A DNA stretch of 64,000 nucleotides, taken from positions 1-64,000 of the forward strand of contig JAHIRD010000071.1 in assembly GCA_018818835.1 (NCBI GenBank). Reading direction: 5' to 3'. This document shows, one piece after another, positions 62,039 to 64,000 of this stretch (positions within the stretch are counted from its first letter, which is position 1; each line of letters opens with the position of its first letter). A program made the translations under genes and the position numbers. Origin of the DNA: Pseudomonadota bacterium (lineage in GTDB: Bacteria; Desulfobacterota; Desulfobacteria; Desulfobacterales; Desulfolunaceae). The notes below the pieces were generated by a model. It saw nothing but the letters and a program-made list of their open reading frames with translations, was not told the DNA's origin and ran no database searches.

Positions 62039-64000
62039 ATGATCATGAAAGAATTCGGTAACATCATCCTTCATGAAAAAATCCACGAAACCAGACATGC
62101 TGTCGTTTACCGCGGTCGGAAAAATAACGCGGGTCAGAGTCTTATCATCAAGGTTCTTAAAACAAAATACCCTATCCCGTCAGAAATCGCGCGGTTCAGA
62201 CAGGAATATAATCGTGTAAAAAATCTGGATATGGACGGTATCGTCAAGATATACGATCTGATTGAATATGATAACAGATTCGGCATCATAGAAGAGGATT
62301 TCGACGGAATATCCCTGAAGGAACGAATCAGAACAAAAATAATCGATTTAGAATCATTTTTACACATCGCGAAAAAATTATCTGAAACCCTCGGATTGAT
62401 TCATACGAATAACATCATCCACCTGGCCATAAAACCTGAGAATATTATGGTAAACGTAAACCAGAACACGGTGAAGATTACCAACTTCGGCATCTCCGAA
62501 GCGTTAACCAACGCAAATGACGAAATTTACGATCCTGCAGTTATCGAAGGGGTTCTGTCGTACATGTCACCGGAACAGACCGGCAGAATGAACAGGGCTG
62601 TGGATTATCGATCTGACATGTACTCCCTCGGAATTACATGTTATGAGATGCTCACCGGCCAAGTCCCTTTTCTATCAAAGGATCCGATGGAGCTGATCCA
62701 TTCCCATATTGCCAGACAACCGGCTCCTCCCCATCAGATAAACACCTCAATCCCGCCGGTTATCTCACATATCATCTTGAAACTTTTAATGAAAACGCCT
62801 GAAATGAGATATCAGAACGGCTTTGGACTCCTTGCGGATATTGAAGAATGTTTGAAGCAACTCAGCAGTGGTCATGGGATAAAGGAATTCCCGCTTGCAT
62901 CAAAGGACATCTCCATAAAATTCAACATTCCTCAGGTTCTTGTGGGCCGTGAGGAAGAGTTGAAGGCTTTGATGTCAACCTTTGAAACATCCAGCATGGG
63001 TTCCAGTGAGATGCTGCTTGTTCTGGGCCATCCGGGTATAGGTAAATCCGCCCTGATCAATGAACTGCAACGACCGATTGTCGCGAAAAAAGGATATTTC
63101 ATCTCCGGCAAATTTGATCAGTTCAGAAAAGACGTGCCTTTTAGCTCAATCATACAGGCATTCCAGGGGCTTATTAAACAATTGCTATCAGAAAGCAATG
63201 ACAGGATCAGTCTTTGGCGGGAGAACCTTCTGGCGATTCTCGGCCCTAACGGCAAGGTCATGACGGACGTTATTCCCAACCTGGAATTTATCATCGGCAA
63301 ACAGCCTGATGTGGAGTCTTTGGGTCCTGAAGAATCTAAAAACCGATTCGATTTTGTATTCCAGAATTTTATCAGTGTATTCACTTCAGCAGATCACCCG
63401 ATGGCCCTGTTCCTCGATGACCTTCAGTGGGCGGACATGGCGAGTTTAAAGTTCATAAACACCGTGATGACAAGTTCAACTATTAAATATCTGTATCTGA
63501 TCGGTGCTTACCGGGACAACGAAGTGAGCTCCTATCATCCCCTTTCAATCACCCTTGATGAAATTCGAAAGAAAGGCAGGATTATTTACAGCATATATCT
63601 CAGCCCTTTGAATATTTCTGATGTAAACAAAATGATTATGACCGTACTCAGGTGCGGAGAGAAAGAATCATTCAAATTTGCAGAATTAATCCATAATAAA
63701 ACCGGCGGCAACCCGTTTTTTATAAACCAGTTTATGAAAAACCTTTATGATGACCGAATTATTGAGCTTGATCCCAAAACCGGCTGGATATGGGACATGG
63801 ACAAAATTCAGGGTATGAGGTTTACAGACAATGTGGTGGAGTTCATGGCCGGGAAACTTTCAGATCTTCCGGCTGACACCCTCGAATTAGTGAAGGTTTG
63901 CGCATGTATCGGGAACAGGTTTGACCTTGAAACCCTGGTGATGGTCCTTGAGGAACCCATCGAGAACATTCTTGCAAACATGACGATGGCCATTCAGGAG
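62039..64000 (+). CDS. Protein-kinase-like/AAA-ATPase signalling protein (5' part)
   Basis: The open frame runs from ATG 62039 (GGAG upstream; ATG 62045 is also possible) to the window end without a stop, at least 654 residues. Residues 5-270 are a Hanks-type kinase fold with the ATP-binding Lys38 (LIIKVLK), GVLSYMSPEQTGRM and SDMYSLGITCYEML. The HRD motif is HLA (128-130) and DFG is NFG (149-151), so both catalytic Asp are gone. Residues about 300-654 form an AAA-type ATPase: Walker A GHPGIGKS (330-337), SGKFDQFRKDVPFSSI, FLDDLQWADMASL. This is the layout of kinase-AAA-GAF-histidine-kinase proteins; the C-terminal half lies beyond the window. Confidence 0.85.
   Translation, partial: MIMKEFGNIILHEKIHETRHAVVYRGRKNNAGQSLIIKVLKTKYPIPSEIARFRQEYNRVKNLDMDGIVKIYDLIEYDNRFGIIEEDFDGISLKERIRTKIIDLESFLHIAKKLSETLGLIHTNNIIHLAIKPENIMVNVNQNTVKITNFGISEALTNANDEIYDPAVIEGVLSYMSPEQTGRMNRAVDYRSDMYSLGITCYEMLTGQVPFLSKDPMELIHSHIARQPAPPHQINTSIPPVISHIILKLLMKTPEMRYQNGFGLLADIEECLKQLSSGHGIKEFPLASKDISIKFNIPQVLVGREEELKALMSTFETSSMGSSEMLLVLGHPGIGKSALINELQRPIVAKKGYFISGKFDQFRKDVPFSSIIQAFQGLIKQLLSESNDRISLWRENLLAILGPNGKVMTDVIPNLEFIIGKQPDVESLGPEESKNRFDFVFQNFISVFTSADHPMALFLDDLQWADMASLKFINTVMTSSTIKYLYLIGAYRDNEVSSYHPLSITLDEIRKKGRIIYSIYLSPLNISDVNKMIMTVLRCGEKESFKFAELIHNKTGGNPFFINQFMKNLYDDRIIELDPKTGWIWDMDKIQGMRFTDNVVEFMAGKLSDLPADTLELVKVCACIGNRFDLETLVMVLEEPIENILANMTMAIQE

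Overview
The window looks like a chromosomal segment of a strictly anaerobic Desulfobacterota bacterium, most likely a sulfate reducer of the Desulfobacterales. This is inferred from gene content, not from a marker gene: several sigma-54 activators, a type IV pilus pilMNOPQ operon, a SahR-like regulator beside ahcY, an octaheme cytochrome with a DUF3373 porin-like protein, ferredoxin-fused redox enzymes and a multi-acyl-CoA-dehydrogenase cluster. No tRNA, rRNA or CRISPR array was recognised.

Layout. 1-3.9 kb is an accessory, decayed stretch: a possible group II intron remnant, a secreted repeat protein, a DUF6788-type pseudogene with an in-frame TAG, a hicBA toxin-antitoxin pair carrying a perfect 19-bp inverted repeat, and broken nucleotidyltransferase and DUF4143 ATPase genes. 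4-7.3 kb (minus) holds ubiX, ubiA, an AmrS-like radical SAM enzyme and a methyltransferase, probably quinone-related. 7.4-9.4 kb (minus) is a signalling set: anti-sigma-factor-type kinase, receiver-PP2C phosphatase and HPt protein. 9.6-12.1 kb is sahR-ahcY, with a promoter overlapped by a likely operator. Transketolase, a radical SAM protein, htpG, an SH3 protein, a PfkB kinase and a TPR membrane protein follow. 20.3-30 kb holds an NtrC-type regulator and pilMNOPQ with a PKD lipoprotein.

30-33 kb is mixed hypothetical and remnant sequence. 32-46 kb is a fatty-acid or related acyl-CoA catabolic cluster on the minus strand (hydrolase, two nitroreductases, metallo-hydrolase, three acyl-CoA dehydrogenases, ferredoxin-fused acyl-CoA synthetase, thiolase). 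A divergent GntR/FadR-type regulator and an SDR follow, and a FadR-like palindrome lies between the divergent units.

46.5-52.8 kb is the most unusual part. A sigma-54 activator lies beside a regulatory region with a -24/-12 promoter. That promoter drives a tightly packed operon of a charged small protein, a divergent SpeD-like (S-adenosylmethionine decarboxylase fold) protein, a GNAT/FemAB-like acyltransferase, an ATP-grasp ligase and a fold-III PLP decarboxylase. I know of no described pathway with this gene set; it may make a small amine- or peptide-like metabolite. 53.8-61.3 kb pairs a Cys-rich PAS sigma-54 activator with a divergent operon (DUF3373 protein, small cytochrome-like protein, octaheme cytochrome c, cytochrome b) behind a consensus sigma-54 promoter, followed by a Tat-exported DUF362 protein. 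The window ends inside a large protein-kinase-like/AAA signalling protein whose kinase domain has lost its key aspartates.
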